A stretch of 64,000 nt of DNA. It comes from Polymorphobacter_B sp038225475 (GTDB lineage: Bacteria; Pseudomonadota; Alphaproteobacteria; Sphingomonadales; Sphingomonadaceae). Positions 16,747 to 25,376 of the stretch are shown one piece after another. Location: the NCBI GenBank assembly GCA_038225475.1, contig JBBRRA010000011.1, positions 5,936-69,935 on the forward strand, read 5' to 3'. The position numbers were made by a program, and so were the translations under genes. Below the pieces are notes generated by a model. That model was not told the origin of the DNA. It saw only the letters and a program-made list of their open reading frames with translations, and searched no databases. Within the stretch, counting starts at the first letter, position 1; each line of letters starts with the position of its first letter.

Positions 16747-17222
16747 AGCGGGTACGACATCGCGACATCGGCGCGCGCATAGGTGCCGCCGAATTCGTCG
16801 AGAACCGCCGGGTCATGGACCCAGCCGAGCTTTTCATACAGATGGATCGCCGCCGCCTGCCGCGCATTGGTCAGCAGGTACAGCCGCTCGATCGGCAGCG
16901 CGCGCGCCGCGTCGATCATGTGGCGCAGCAACGCCTCGCCGACCTTTTGTCCACGCACCGCCGCGCTGACGCCCATCTTGGTCAGCTCGAAACAGCCCGG
17001 GGCCATTTTGATCAGCGCACAGGTCCCGACCACATGGTCGCCAAGGCAAGCGAGCCGGATCACCCCGCCGCTGTCGAGGATCGCGGCGCGCGGGTTTCGC
17101 AGCACATAGATATCGTGCGGCTCGAGCACGAACCGTTCGCCGATCCATTCGGCGTTGATCGCGTAAAAGGCTTCGGCATGCGCGTCGGCATAGTCGACGA
17201 AATGGAGGTTCGGCGGGGTCAT
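16743..17222 (-). CDS. GNAT-family N-acetyltransferase
   Basis: The 159-residue product has the GNAT acetyl-CoA fold. The core strand reads KMGVSAAVRGQKVGEALL, where the R-G-Q-K-V-G loop is the pyrophosphate-binding P-loop equivalent, followed by ERLYLLTNARQAAAIHLYEKLGW, a standard C-terminal half. The acyl acceptor cannot be identified. It is the first gene of the GNAT-HAD-dapD run and diverges from dnaB. No strong ribosome site is seen before the ATG at 17222. Confidence 0.88.
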   Translation of the reverse strand: MTPPNLHFVDYADAHAEAFYAINAEWIGERFVLEPHDIYVLRNPRAAILDSGGVIRLACLGDHVVGTCALIKMAPGCFELTKMGVSAAVRGQKVGEALLRHMIDAARALPIERLYLLTNARQAAAIHLYEKLGWVHDPAVLDEFGGTYARADVAMSYPL

Positions 17223-17329
17223 GGCGCGCGGCTTATGCAGGGTTCGCGCACAGCCTGTCCACCATTTGCTCCACCGCCGCGATGCGTCGTGCCGTTGCCG
17301 CCCGAAAGCGTTTGAGCGACAATGCCGCC

Positions 17330-18823
17330 ATGCGCACCGTCATCCCCATCCGTCCCGTTCCGTCCGCCACCGACGCCACCGTGCTGCCGCACAATATCGA
17401 GGCGGAGGCGGCGCTGCTCGGCGCGATGATGATCGACAACCGGCTGGTCGAGGATTTGCACAACCAGTTGGGGGCGCAGCATTTCTTCGAACCGCTGCAC
17501 GGCCGGATCTATGACGCGATCTGGATGCTCGTCGAGCGGCGGATGGTGGCGACGCCGGTGACGCTCAAACCGCTGTTCGACGCCGATCCCGAACTGCAGG
17601 CGATCGGCGGCAGCGCCTATCTCGCCAGCCTGACCGAACAATCGGCAGCGCTGATCGCGGCAAAGGATTTTGCGCAGCAGGTCTATGATCTGGCGCTGCT
17701 GCGCGAGATGATTCGCGTCGGACGCGACATGGCGAACGTCGCGTTCGATACCGCGAGTGGCCTGCCACCGCTGCAGCAAATCGAAGACGCCGAAGCGGCG
17801 CTATACGCCATCGCCGAAAAGGGCGAGGTATCGGGATCGACCCGGACGTTCGCGCAGGCAGCCAAGCTTGCGGTCGACATGGCCGACCGCGCGTACAAGT
17901 CGGGCGGCTCGCTGTCGGGCTACACCACCGGGCTGGTCGAAATGGACAAGAAGATCGGCGGGCTGCACAATTCCGACCTGATCATCCTTGCCGGGCGTCC
18001 GGCGATGGGCAAGACCGCGCTGGCCACCAACATCGCCTTTGCCTGCGCGCAGCGCGCGCTCCGCGACCGCGCCGACGGTGTTCCCGATGACAAGCGCGGC
18101 GGCGCGCCGGTGGCGTTCTTCAGCCTCGAAATGTCGGCCGATCAGCTCGCCACCCGCGTGCTCGCCGAACAATCGGGCATCAACTCCGAATCGCTGCGAA
18201 TGGGGCGCATCACCAGCCAGGAATTCATGAGCCTCGCGCGCGCCTCGGGACAGCTGTCGGACCTGCCGCTGCTGATCGACGATACGCCCGCGCTGTCGAT
18301 CGCGGCGCTGCGGACGCGGGCGCGGCGGCTCAAGCGCAAACACGACATCGGGCTGATCGTCGTCGACTATCTTCAGCTGTTGCAGGGCACCGCCAAATCG
18401 TCGAACGAAAATCGCGTGCAGGAAATCTCTGAAATCACGCGCGGGCTGAAAACGCTGGCGAAGGACCTCGGCGTGCCGGTGCTGGCGCTGTCGCAGCTGA
18501 GCCGTGCGGTCGAAAACCGCGAGGACAAGCGCCCCGTGCTTAGCGACCTGCGCGAATCGGGAACGATCGAGCAGGACGCCGACATCGTGCTGTTCGTCTA
18601 CCGCGAGGAATATTATCACTCGTTGAAACAGCCCGACCAGGAAGACATCGAGAAGTTCGCCAAATGGCAGGAGCGCGCACAGCGGCTGCATGGGCTTGCC
18701 GAAGTCATCGTCGCCAAACAGCGCCACGGCTCGACCGGCACGATCCCGCTGACGTTCCACAAGACGACGACCAAGTTCAGCGACCGCGCCGACGGCGACC
18801 ATCTGCCCGAACGCTACGAATAA
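17330..18823 (+). CDS. dnaB: Replicative DNA helicase DnaB
   Basis: DnaB is the hexameric 5'-3' helicase of the replication fork. The product (497 residues from this start) has the N-terminal DnaB domain beginning LPHNIEAEAALLGAMM and the RecA-type ATPase domain with Walker A GRPAMGKTAL, SLEMSADQLATR, Walker B LIVVDYLQLL, and the arginine region SQLSRAVENR followed by SDLRESGTIEQDADIV. The ATG at 17330 gives the usual N terminus; an in-frame ATG at 17282 would add 16 residues. No intein interrupts it. alr follows after 59 bases. Confidence 0.97.
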   Translation: MRTVIPIRPVPSATDATVLPHNIEAEAALLGAMMIDNRLVEDLHNQLGAQHFFEPLHGRIYDAIWMLVERRMVATPVTLKPLFDADPELQAIGGSAYLASLTEQSAALIAAKDFAQQVYDLALLREMIRVGRDMANVAFDTASGLPPLQQIEDAEAALYAIAEKGEVSGSTRTFAQAAKLAVDMADRAYKSGGSLSGYTTGLVEMDKKIGGLHNSDLIILAGRPAMGKTALATNIAFACAQRALRDRADGVPDDKRGGAPVAFFSLEMSADQLATRVLAEQSGINSESLRMGRITSQEFMSLARASGQLSDLPLLIDDTPALSIAALRTRARRLKRKHDIGLIVVDYLQLLQGTAKSSNENRVQEISEITRGLKTLAKDLGVPVLALSQLSRAVENREDKRPVLSDLRESGTIEQDADIVLFVYREEYYHSLKQPDQEDIEKFAKWQERAQRLHGLAEVIVAKQRHGSTGTIPLTFHKTTTKFSDRADGDHLPERYE

Positions 18824-18882
18824 GCACAGCGACCATCGGCGCGGCGTTTGCCACCCGCGCCCGCGCTGGCTAAGCCGGGGCG

Positions 18883-19917
18883 ATGCTGCCAGCGAACCTC
18901 CGCCTAACCGTCGATACTGCCGCACTCGCCGCCAACTGGCGGACGCTCGCGCGGGAAAGCGGGCGCGCGGCGTGCGGCGCGGCGGTGAAGGCGGATGGCT
19001 ATGGGCTTGGAGGGCGCGCGGTTGTCGCCACACTGGCGCAGGCCGGCTGCCGGGATTTCTTCGTGGCAAGCTGGGACGAGGCGGCGGCGCTGGCGCCGGT
19101 GCCTGCCGGCTGCCGCGTTGCGGTATTGCACGGCGTCCAGGACGGCGAGCTCGCGGCCGCGCTCGCTTCCGCCGCCGTGCCAGTGCTGAATTCACCGGCG
19201 CAGGTCGCGCGCTGGCGGAGCGCGACGTCGCGGCCGTGCGACGTCATGGTCGACACCGGCATGAACCGGCTCGGGCTGACCCCGGCGGAGGCTGCTTCGG
19301 GACTGCTCGATGGATTGAAAATCGACACGCTGCACAGCCATCTCGCCTGCGCCGACACCCCCGGAAATGCGCGCAACCGCGAACAGCTGGCGGCGTTCCG
19401 CGCCGTTGTCGCCGCCGTTCCGGCCCGCCGCGCCAGCCTTGCCAATTCGGCGGGCATTTTTCTGGGCGGCGACTTTGCGTTCGACCTGACGCGACCGGGG
19501 CTGGCTTTGTACGGCGGCGTGCCGTGTGATGCCGCCACCGGGTTGGTGCAGGTAGCCCGCCTCGAGGCGCGCGTCGTCCAGTGCCGGACGGTCGCTGTCG
19601 GCGACCGCGCCGGCTATGGCGGCGACTGGACCGCGGCGCGCGCCTCGCGGCTCGCGGTGCTCAACATTGGCTACGCCGACGGTTATCGGCGCAGCTTTGC
19701 CGGCAACGGCAGCGTGCTGGTGCACGGCGTGCGCCGTCCGCTCGCCGGGCGGGTGTCGATGGACCTGACGACGGTCGATGTGACCGATGTCGATGTGGCC
19801 GAAGGCGACTGGGTCGAGGTCGAATTCGATCTTGCCAGCGCGGCGCGTGCCACCGGCATCGCGCAATATGAGTTGCTCACCGGCCTTGGCCACCGCTATG
19901 CCCGCGTCTACACATGA
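18883..19917 (+). CDS. alr: Alanine racemase
   Basis: Alr interconverts L- and D-alanine for peptidoglycan. The 344-residue product has the PLP lysine Lys36 in AAVKADGYGLG, the TGMNRLG segment, the catalytic tyrosine region AGYGGDW, and the C-terminal beta domain with GYADGYRR and GRVSMDLTTVDVT. It is slightly shorter than typical Alr (about 360), mostly in the N-terminal region. Its stop overlaps the start of mlaE by 4 bases, so cell-wall and lipid-transport genes are coupled here. Confidence 0.95.
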   Translation: MLPANLRLTVDTAALAANWRTLARESGRAACGAAVKADGYGLGGRAVVATLAQAGCRDFFVASWDEAAALAPVPAGCRVAVLHGVQDGELAAALASAAVPVLNSPAQVARWRSATSRPCDVMVDTGMNRLGLTPAEAASGLLDGLKIDTLHSHLACADTPGNARNREQLAAFRAVVAAVPARRASLANSAGIFLGGDFAFDLTRPGLALYGGVPCDAATGLVQVARLEARVVQCRTVAVGDRAGYGGDWTAARASRLAVLNIGYADGYRRSFAGNGSVLVHGVRRPLAGRVSMDLTTVDVTDVDVAEGDWVEVEFDLASAARATGIAQYELLTGLGHRYARVYT

Positions 19918-20711
19918 CCAGCGCTTTCCACGATATTTTCGGCGTGCTGCAGGCGATCGGGCGCTTCGTGCTCGCGGGGCTCGGCTCGATCGGGCGGCTC
20001 GCCATCTTTGCGTGGACGGTGCTCAGCCGCGCCGTGCTGCCGCCCTATTACCCGGCGCGGCTGGTCGAGCAGATGCTGGTCATCGGCTATTTCTCGCTCC
20101 CCGTCGTCGGGCTGACCGCGCTGTTCACCGGCAGCGCGCTGGCGCAGCAGATCTATATCGGCGGCAGCCGCTTTAACGCCGCCTCGACGGTCCCCGCAGT
20201 CACCGTCATCGGCATCGTCCGCGAGCTCGGCCCGGTGCTCGGCGGGTTGATGGTCGCCGGACGCGTCGCCTCGGCGATGGCGGCCGAACTCGGCACCATG
20301 CGCGTCACCGAACAGATCGATGCGCTGAGCACGTTGCGCACCGACCCGTACCGCTATCTGATCGGGCCGCGCGTCATTGCCGCGGTACTGGTGATGCCGG
20401 TGCTGGTGCTGGTGTCGAACGCGCTCGGCGTACTTGGCGGCTACACGCTTGCCGTCCAGCGGCTGGGGTTCAACCCGGCGCGCTACCTGACCACGACGAT
20501 GCAATATCTCAAGACCGACGATGTCGTGTCGTCGATGGTCAAGGCGGCGGTGTTCGGTTTCATCATCGCGCTGATGGGCTGTTACCACGGCTTTCATTCG
20601 AGCGGCGGCGCGGCGGGCGTCGGGCGCGCGACCACCAACGCCGTGGTGTCGGCGTTTATTTTGATCCTGTTGTCGAACCTGATCATCACCGTGATCGTTT
20701 TCGGATCATGA
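19914..20711 (+). CDS. mlaE: MlaE-like phospholipid ABC transporter permease
   Basis: The 265-residue product is an inner-membrane permease of the MlaE/YrbE family, part of the complex that moves phospholipids between the inner and outer membranes. Diagnostic segments are VVGLTALFTGSALAQQ, the conserved RELGPVLGGLMVAGRVASAMAAELGTM, EQIDAL, and the late helix GFIIALMGCYHGFHSSGGA. The ATG overlaps the alr stop and the stop overlaps mlaF. MlaD, the usual periplasmic partner, is not in this stretch and must be encoded elsewhere. Confidence 0.95.
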   Translation: MTSAFHDIFGVLQAIGRFVLAGLGSIGRLAIFAWTVLSRAVLPPYYPARLVEQMLVIGYFSLPVVGLTALFTGSALAQQIYIGGSRFNAASTVPAVTVIGIVRELGPVLGGLMVAGRVASAMAAELGTMRVTEQIDALSTLRTDPYRYLIGPRVIAAVLVMPVLVLVSNALGVLGGYTLAVQRLGFNPARYLTTTMQYLKTDDVVSSMVKAAVFGFIIALMGCYHGFHSSGGAAGVGRATTNAVVSAFILILLSNLIITVIVFGS

Positions 20712-21469
20712 CAGCAAAAATCAGCCTGCGCAGGGTGACCAAGCGTTTTGGTCCAAAGGTTGTCCTGAACGGCGTCGATCTCGATGTCGCGGCGGGTGAA
20801 TCGCTTGTCGTCATCGGCGGCTCGGGCACGGGCAAATCGGTGCTGATCAAGACCATCCTCGGGCTGTTGCGCGCCGACGCCGGGTCGATCATCGTCGATG
20901 GACAGGAAGTCACCGGGCTGCGCGGCAGCGCGCTGGCGGCACACCGCGCGCGCTTCGGTATGCTGTTCCAGGGCGGCGCGCTGTTCGATTCGCTGCCGGT
21001 CTGGCGCAACGTTAGCTTTGCGCTGCCGGGCGGACGGACCGCCGAACTGCGCGCCGCCGCGCTCGATAACCTTGCGCGTGTCGGACTGGGTGCCGATGTC
21101 GCCGAGCTGCGCCCGTCGGAACTGTCGGGCGGCATGCAAAAGCGCGTTGCGCTGGCGCGGGCGATCGCAGTCCGCCCCGAGATCCTGTTTTTCGACGAGC
21201 CCACCACCGGGCTTGACCCGATCATGGCAGATGTCATCAATGATCTGATCGTCGAACTGGTCCGCGAGCTTAAAATCACCGCAGTCACCATCACGCATGA
21301 CATGGCGAGCGTGCGCAAGATCGCCGACCGAGTCGCAATGCTGTACAATGGTCAGATCATCTGGTCGGGACCGCGCGCGGCGATCGATGCCAGCGGCAAT
21401 GCCTATGTCGATCAGTTCGTCGGCGGGCGCGCCGAAGGTCCGATCCAGATGCAGCTGCGCCGCGCATGA
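20708..21469 (+). CDS. mlaF: MlaF-like phospholipid ABC transporter ATPase
   Basis: This is the ATP-binding subunit that pairs with MlaE. The 253-residue product shows Walker A GGSGTGKS, the Q-loop MLFQGGALFDSL (the GGALFDSL form is typical of MlaF), the ABC signature LSGGMQKRVALARA, Walker B ILFFDEPTTGLDP and the switch His in TITHDM. It overlaps mlaE by 4 bases at its start and the ECF sigma gene by 4 bases at its end. The linkage of a sigma factor gene to Mla genes by overlap is unusual. Confidence 0.96.
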   Translation: MTAKISLRRVTKRFGPKVVLNGVDLDVAAGESLVVIGGSGTGKSVLIKTILGLLRADAGSIIVDGQEVTGLRGSALAAHRARFGMLFQGGALFDSLPVWRNVSFALPGGRTAELRAAALDNLARVGLGADVAELRPSELSGGMQKRVALARAIAVRPEILFFDEPTTGLDPIMADVINDLIVELVRELKITAVTITHDMASVRKIADRVAMLYNGQIIWSGPRAAIDASGNAYVDQFVGGRAEGPIQMQLRRA

Positions 21470-22011
21470 CAAACGTTACGGACCTGATACGATGGCTCGC
21501 GGCGGCGGGTGGGGGCGACGCGCTGGCGCTCCAAAGCCTCTACGATGCGACGTCGGCGAAGCTATACGGGGTTATCCTGCGTATCTTGGTCGATCGGCAA
21601 GACGCCGAAGATGTGCTGCAGGAGGTTTATGTGACGGTTTGGCGCAAGGCAGCGGAGTTCGACCCCGCGCGCGCCAGCCCGATCACGTGGATGGTGACGA
21701 TCGCGCGCAACCGCGCCATCGACCGGTTTCGCTCGCGCGCCAGCCGTCCGACCACCGGGCTCGAGGCCGCTGCCGAGGTGCGCGATCAGTCGATTTCGGC
21801 CGATTTGGTGATCGAGGCTTCGCAGGATGCCCAGCGATTGGGGACCGCGCTCGCCACGCTCGATCCGCGTCACGCCAGCGTCATCCGCAGCGCCTATTTC
21901 GAGGGCCTGAGCTATGACGCGCTCGCCGCCCGCGAAGGCGTTCCGGTCGGCACGCTCAAAAGCTGGGTCCGTCGCGGGCTGATCCGCATGCGCAGCGAGC
22001 TGACGCCATGA
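21466..22011 (+). CDS. ECF-family RNA polymerase sigma factor (RpoE/SigK-like)
   Basis: The 181-residue product has the two sigma regions of ECF factors. Region 2 spans about residues 20-90 with LYGVILRILVDRQDAEDVLQEV and the TWMVTIARNRAIDRFR stretch that contacts the -10 element. Region 4 spans about 130-178 with ASVIRSAYFEGLSYDALA and the helix-turn-helix VPVGTLKSWVRRGLIRMR that contacts the -35 element. It is followed, with a 4-base overlap, by its putative anti-sigma factor and then by a fasciclin gene. It overlaps mlaF at the start. The pairing with an RskA-type regulator suggests a SigK-like envelope response. Confidence 0.93.
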   Translation: MTNVTDLIRWLAAAGGGDALALQSLYDATSAKLYGVILRILVDRQDAEDVLQEVYVTVWRKAAEFDPARASPITWMVTIARNRAIDRFRSRASRPTTGLEAAAEVRDQSISADLVIEASQDAQRLGTALATLDPRHASVIRSAYFEGLSYDALAAREGVPVGTLKSWVRRGLIRMRSELTP

Positions 22012-22739
22012 CCGGCCCCGATGATCGGGTTGGCGACGGCATGACGCCCGACGAGGCTCTCGCAGCGGATTATGCGCTGGGGTCGCTCGACCGTGCGGCA
22101 CGGCGCGATGTCGAGCTTCGCATGGCGCGCGATCCGGCGTTTGCGACAATCGTCGACGGCTGGCAGGCGTTGCTCGTGCCGCTGGCCGACGAAGTCGCGC
22201 CGGTCACGCCGCCGGCTGCGGTCTGGAACCGCATCAGCGCGACGATCGCGCCGGTCGCAGCAGTCGCCCCGGCGCGGTCGTTCTGGTCGAGCTTGCCGCT
22301 ATGGCGGACGTTGACGGCAGGCGCGACCGCCGTCGCTGCGGTTGCCGTGTCGCTGCTGGTCGCCCGCCCCGACCCGGTGCCACCGCCGGCACCGGGCACG
22401 CTGCTGACTGCAGCGATGGCGGCAACCGACAAATCGGCTCCTGTGTTGCTCAATGCCACCTTCGATCCGGCGCGCGGTGCAGTGATTCTGACCCCGGCGG
22501 CGGCGGACGCGAGTGCGGGCAAGCAACCCGAATTATGGGTCATCGTCGGCACCCATGCACCACGGTCGCTCGGCGTCATCGATATGCGCGCGCCGCAAGC
22601 GCACGCGATCCCCGCCGACTTGCGCCCGCTGCTGGGTCAGGGCGTGACACTGGCGATCAGCCTTGAACCAGCGGGCGGTTCGCCGACCGGGTTGCCGACG
22701 GGACCCGTTGTCGCAGCCGGCAAGCTCGCGGCGATTTGA
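22008..22739 (+). CDS. Anti-sigma factor, RskA-like
   Basis: The 243-residue product has three parts. Residues 1-90 form a helical anti-sigma domain (DEALAADYALGSLDRAARRDVE, then WQALLVPLADE). A single transmembrane helix follows around residues 105-123 (TAGATAVAAVAVSLLVA). The periplasmic domain is RskA-like, with LNATFDPARG, PELWVIVG and SLGVID, as in zinc-independent anti-sigma-K factors. It would hold the preceding ECF sigma factor at the membrane until a signal triggers proteolysis. The ATG overlaps the sigma gene stop. Confidence 0.9.
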   Translation: MTGPDDRVGDGMTPDEALAADYALGSLDRAARRDVELRMARDPAFATIVDGWQALLVPLADEVAPVTPPAAVWNRISATIAPVAAVAPARSFWSSLPLWRTLTAGATAVAAVAVSLLVARPDPVPPPAPGTLLTAAMAATDKSAPVLLNATFDPARGAVILTPAAADASAGKQPELWVIVGTHAPRSLGVIDMRAPQAHAIPADLRPLLGQGVTLAISLEPAGGSPTGLPTGPVVAAGKLAAI

Positions 22740-22819
22740 TCACGAAGCTGCAACGATTTGCATGTCACCTCCGTAACTCGGCCTGTCCATCCGATGGGAC
22801 GAGATTGAAGGAGCGAAGT

Positions 22820-23395
22820 ATGTCGATTTCCAAGACCGCGATCAGTGCCGCGCTGTTCGCCGTTGCCGCGGCCGGCCTCAGCGCCGGGACTGCCGATGCC
22901 AAGATGATGCGTTCGAAGACCGTCATGGTCGGCGGCGCGCCGATGTATCCGACCAAGAACATCATCGAGAACGCCGTCAATTCGAAGGATCACACGACGC
23001 TGGTCGCCGCCGTCAAGGCTGCCGGCCTTGTCGAGACGCTGTCGGGCCCGGGGCCGTTCACCGTGTTCGCGCCGACCAACAAGGCGTTCGACAAGCTGCC
23101 CGCCGGCACCGTCGCGACGCTGGTCAAGCCCGAGAACAAGGACACGTTGACCAAGATCCTGACCTATCACGTCGTCAGCGGCACGATGACCGCCGCCGAC
23201 CTGACCGCCGCGATCAAGGCCGGCCACGGCAAGGCGACGCTGACCACCGTTCAGGGCGAGCCGCTCACCGCCATGCTGCACGGCGGCAAGATCATGCTGA
23301 CCGATGCCAAGGGCGGCATGTCGACCGTGACCATCGCCAACGTCATGCAGTCGAACGGCGTCATCCACGTCGTCGACACCGTGTTGATGCCGTAA
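22820..23395 (+). CDS. Secreted fasciclin (FAS1) domain protein
   Basis: The 191-residue product has a signal peptide (MSISKTAISAALFAVAAAGLSAG, cleaved after TADA) and one FAS1 domain. FAS1 hallmarks are the TLVAAVKAAGLVETLSGPGPFTVFAPTN block, LTKILTYHVV and the C-terminal NGVIHVVDTVLMP. FAS1 proteins act in adhesion or envelope sensing. The start at 22820 has GAAGGAG 6 bases upstream. It sits 80 bases after the anti-sigma gene and is closed by a strong terminator. In Actinobacteria fasciclin genes are targets of SigK/RskA, so this gene may be a target of the adjacent ECF factor; that is inferred. Confidence 0.95.
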   Translation: MSISKTAISAALFAVAAAGLSAGTADAKMMRSKTVMVGGAPMYPTKNIIENAVNSKDHTTLVAAVKAAGLVETLSGPGPFTVFAPTNKAFDKLPAGTVATLVKPENKDTLTKILTYHVVSGTMTAADLTAAIKAGHGKATLTTVQGEPLTAMLHGGKIMLTDAKGGMSTVTIANVMQSNGVIHVVDTVLMP

Positions 23396-23430
23396 CCACA
23401 CTGATCTTGCCAAGTTGCGTTGCGTATCGG

Positions 23431-23458
23431 GGGCGGACCGCAAGGTCCGCCCTTTTTT
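23431..23458 (+). terminator. Rho-independent terminator after the fasciclin gene
   Basis: GGGCGGACC (23431-23439) and GGTCCGCCC (23444-23452) form a perfect 9-base stem with loop GCAA, followed by six T at 23453-23458. It ends the alr-mlaEF-sigma-fasciclin run and separates it from the convergent ABC transporter gene. Confidence 0.93.
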
Positions 23459-23483
23459 GCTTTTGGCGGTGCGACCCGGCCTG

Positions 23484-25313
23484 CTATTCCGCCGCCTGCA
23501 ATTGCTCGGCCTCGGCTTCGGCCTGTTGCAGGTTCCACATGTCGGCGTAAGCCCCGGCGGCAGCGAGCAGCGCGGTATGCGTGCCGCGTTCGACGATCCG
23601 GCCTGCCGCCATCACGATGATCTCGTCGGCGTCGACAACGGTCGACAGCCGGTGCGCGACGACCAGCGTGGTGCGATGCGCCGCGACGTTGCGCAGGCTC
23701 TCCTGAATTTCGGCCTCGGTCGCCGAATCGAGCGCGCTGGTCGCCTCGTCGAGGATCAGGATCGCGGGGTTCTTGAGGATCGTTCGCGCGATCGCGACGC
23801 GCTGCTTTTCGCCGCCGGACAATTTCAGCCCGCGTTCGCCGACCATGCTGGCATAGCCGTCGGGCAGCGACAGGATGAAATCATGGATCGCGGCACCGCG
23901 CGCCGCCGCCTCGATTTCGGCCTGGCTCGCACCGGCGTGGCCGTAGCCGATGTTATAGCCGATGGTGTCGTTGAACAGCACGGTGTCCTGCGGCACGATC
24001 CCGATCGCGGCGCGCAGGCTGTCCTGCGTCACCTGCGAAATATCCTGCCCGTCGATCGTCACGCGGCCACCGCCGATATCGTAGAACCGGTACAGGATGC
24101 GGCTCAGTGTCGATTTGCCCGCGCCCGAATGGCCGACCACGGCGAGCTTGCGCCCCGGCGCGATGTCGAAGCTGACGTCGTGCAGGATCTGGCGGCGGCT
24201 TTCATAGCTGAAATCGACATGGGCGAAGGTCACGCGGCCGCCGCTGACGACCAGCGGCTTTGCGCCGGGCGCATCGGCGATCTCGGCCTCGGTATCGAGC
24301 AGCTTGAACATCGCCTCCATGTCGATCAGCCCCTGCTTGATCTCGCGGTAAACCATGCCGAGCATATCGAGCGGCCGGAACAGCTGCGCGAGCAGCGTAT
24401 TGACCAACACGACATCGCCGACGCTGAACCGGCCCTTGCTCCAGCCCCAGACGGTGTAAGCCATCGCGCCCGCCATCATCAGGTTGGTGATCAGCGACTG
24501 GCCGATATTGAGCCACGACAGCGAATTCTGGTTCTTGATCGCCGCCTCGGTCCATTTCGACATCGCGAGGCCATAACCGCGCGCCTCATGCGCCTCGGCG
24601 TTGAAATATTTGACGGTTTCATAGTTGAGCAGCGCATCGACGGCGCGCGCGGTCGCCTTGTTGTCGGTATCGACCATCTCGCGGCGCAGCGCATTGCGCC
24701 ATTCGGTCAGCCGCTGCGTGAAGACGATATAGGCGACGACCATCACCAGCGTCGCAGCCACCATGCCGAGCCCCAGCTTGACGCCGAAAATGATGCAGGT
24801 CGCGCCAAGCTCGAAGATCGTCGGAAAGATGTTGAACAGGATGAAGTACAGCATCGTGTCGATGCTTTTGGTGCCGCGCTCGACGGTCCGCGTCAGCGCG
24901 CCGGTGCGACGTTCGAGGTGATAGCGCAGCGACAGCTTGTGGATATGGACAAACACATGCTGGCTCAGCGTCCGCGCCGCGGTCTGCCCGACGCGCTCGA
25001 AGATCGCGTTGCGGATATTATCGAACAACACGCCTGCAAACCGCGCGCCGGCATAGGCGACCACCAGCGCGACCGCGATCAGCACGCCCTCGCGCGCGCC
25101 GGTACTCATCCGGTCGATCGCACCCTTATAGGCGAACGGCATGATCAGCACGATGCACTTCGCCGCCAGCACGAGCAGCAGCGCGATGATGACCCGCCAC
25201 CGCAGCGCCGCGTTGTCGGCGGGCCACAGATACGGCAAAAACCGTTTCAACGTCGCGAGGTCGGGCGTCGGCCCGGGGGGTGGAGCGGAGAGCGCTTGCA
25301 TGGCCGCTAACAT
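23484..25313 (-). CDS. Atm1-type ABC exporter (fused membrane and ATPase)
   Basis: This is a half-transporter of about 609 residues with six transmembrane helices (residues about 35-330) and a C-terminal ATPase. Atm1/HMT1 signatures are visible in the membrane part: RYHLERRTGALTR, RGTKSIDTMLYF and NYETVKYFNAE. The ATPase has GHSGAGKST, IVPQDTVLFNDTI, LSGGEKQRVAIAR and ILDEATSALD. Alphaproteobacterial Atm1 proteins export glutathione-linked metals or iron-sulfur precursors and confer heavy-metal tolerance. Start options are ATG 25313 and ATG 25301, with no clear ribosome site. It follows prs on the same strand. Confidence 0.93.
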   Translation of the reverse strand: MLAAMQALSAPPPGPTPDLATLKRFLPYLWPADNAALRWRVIIALLLVLAAKCIVLIMPFAYKGAIDRMSTGAREGVLIAVALVVAYAGARFAGVLFDNIRNAIFERVGQTAARTLSQHVFVHIHKLSLRYHLERRTGALTRTVERGTKSIDTMLYFILFNIFPTIFELGATCIIFGVKLGLGMVAATLVMVVAYIVFTQRLTEWRNALRREMVDTDNKATARAVDALLNYETVKYFNAEAHEARGYGLAMSKWTEAAIKNQNSLSWLNIGQSLITNLMMAGAMAYTVWGWSKGRFSVGDVVLVNTLLAQLFRPLDMLGMVYREIKQGLIDMEAMFKLLDTEAEIADAPGAKPLVVSGGRVTFAHVDFSYESRRQILHDVSFDIAPGRKLAVVGHSGAGKSTLSRILYRFYDIGGGRVTIDGQDISQVTQDSLRAAIGIVPQDTVLFNDTIGYNIGYGHAGASQAEIEAAARGAAIHDFILSLPDGYASMVGERGLKLSGGEKQRVAIARTILKNPAILILDEATSALDSATEAEIQESLRNVAAHRTTLVVAHRLSTVVDADEIIVMAAGRIVERGTHTALLAAAGAYADMWNLQQAEAEAEQLQAAE

Positions 25314-25376
25314 GGGATGTGGGGCTGCCGAGCGCAACGGACTTCCCGCGCGCATCGAGCAAGCAGGCGCGCGGCC

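Noticed and set aside
23415..25310. Plus-strand open frame of 631 codons opposite the Atm1-type gene
   Set aside because: Fully antisense to a gene with complete ABC motifs; the composition is typical of a shadow frame.
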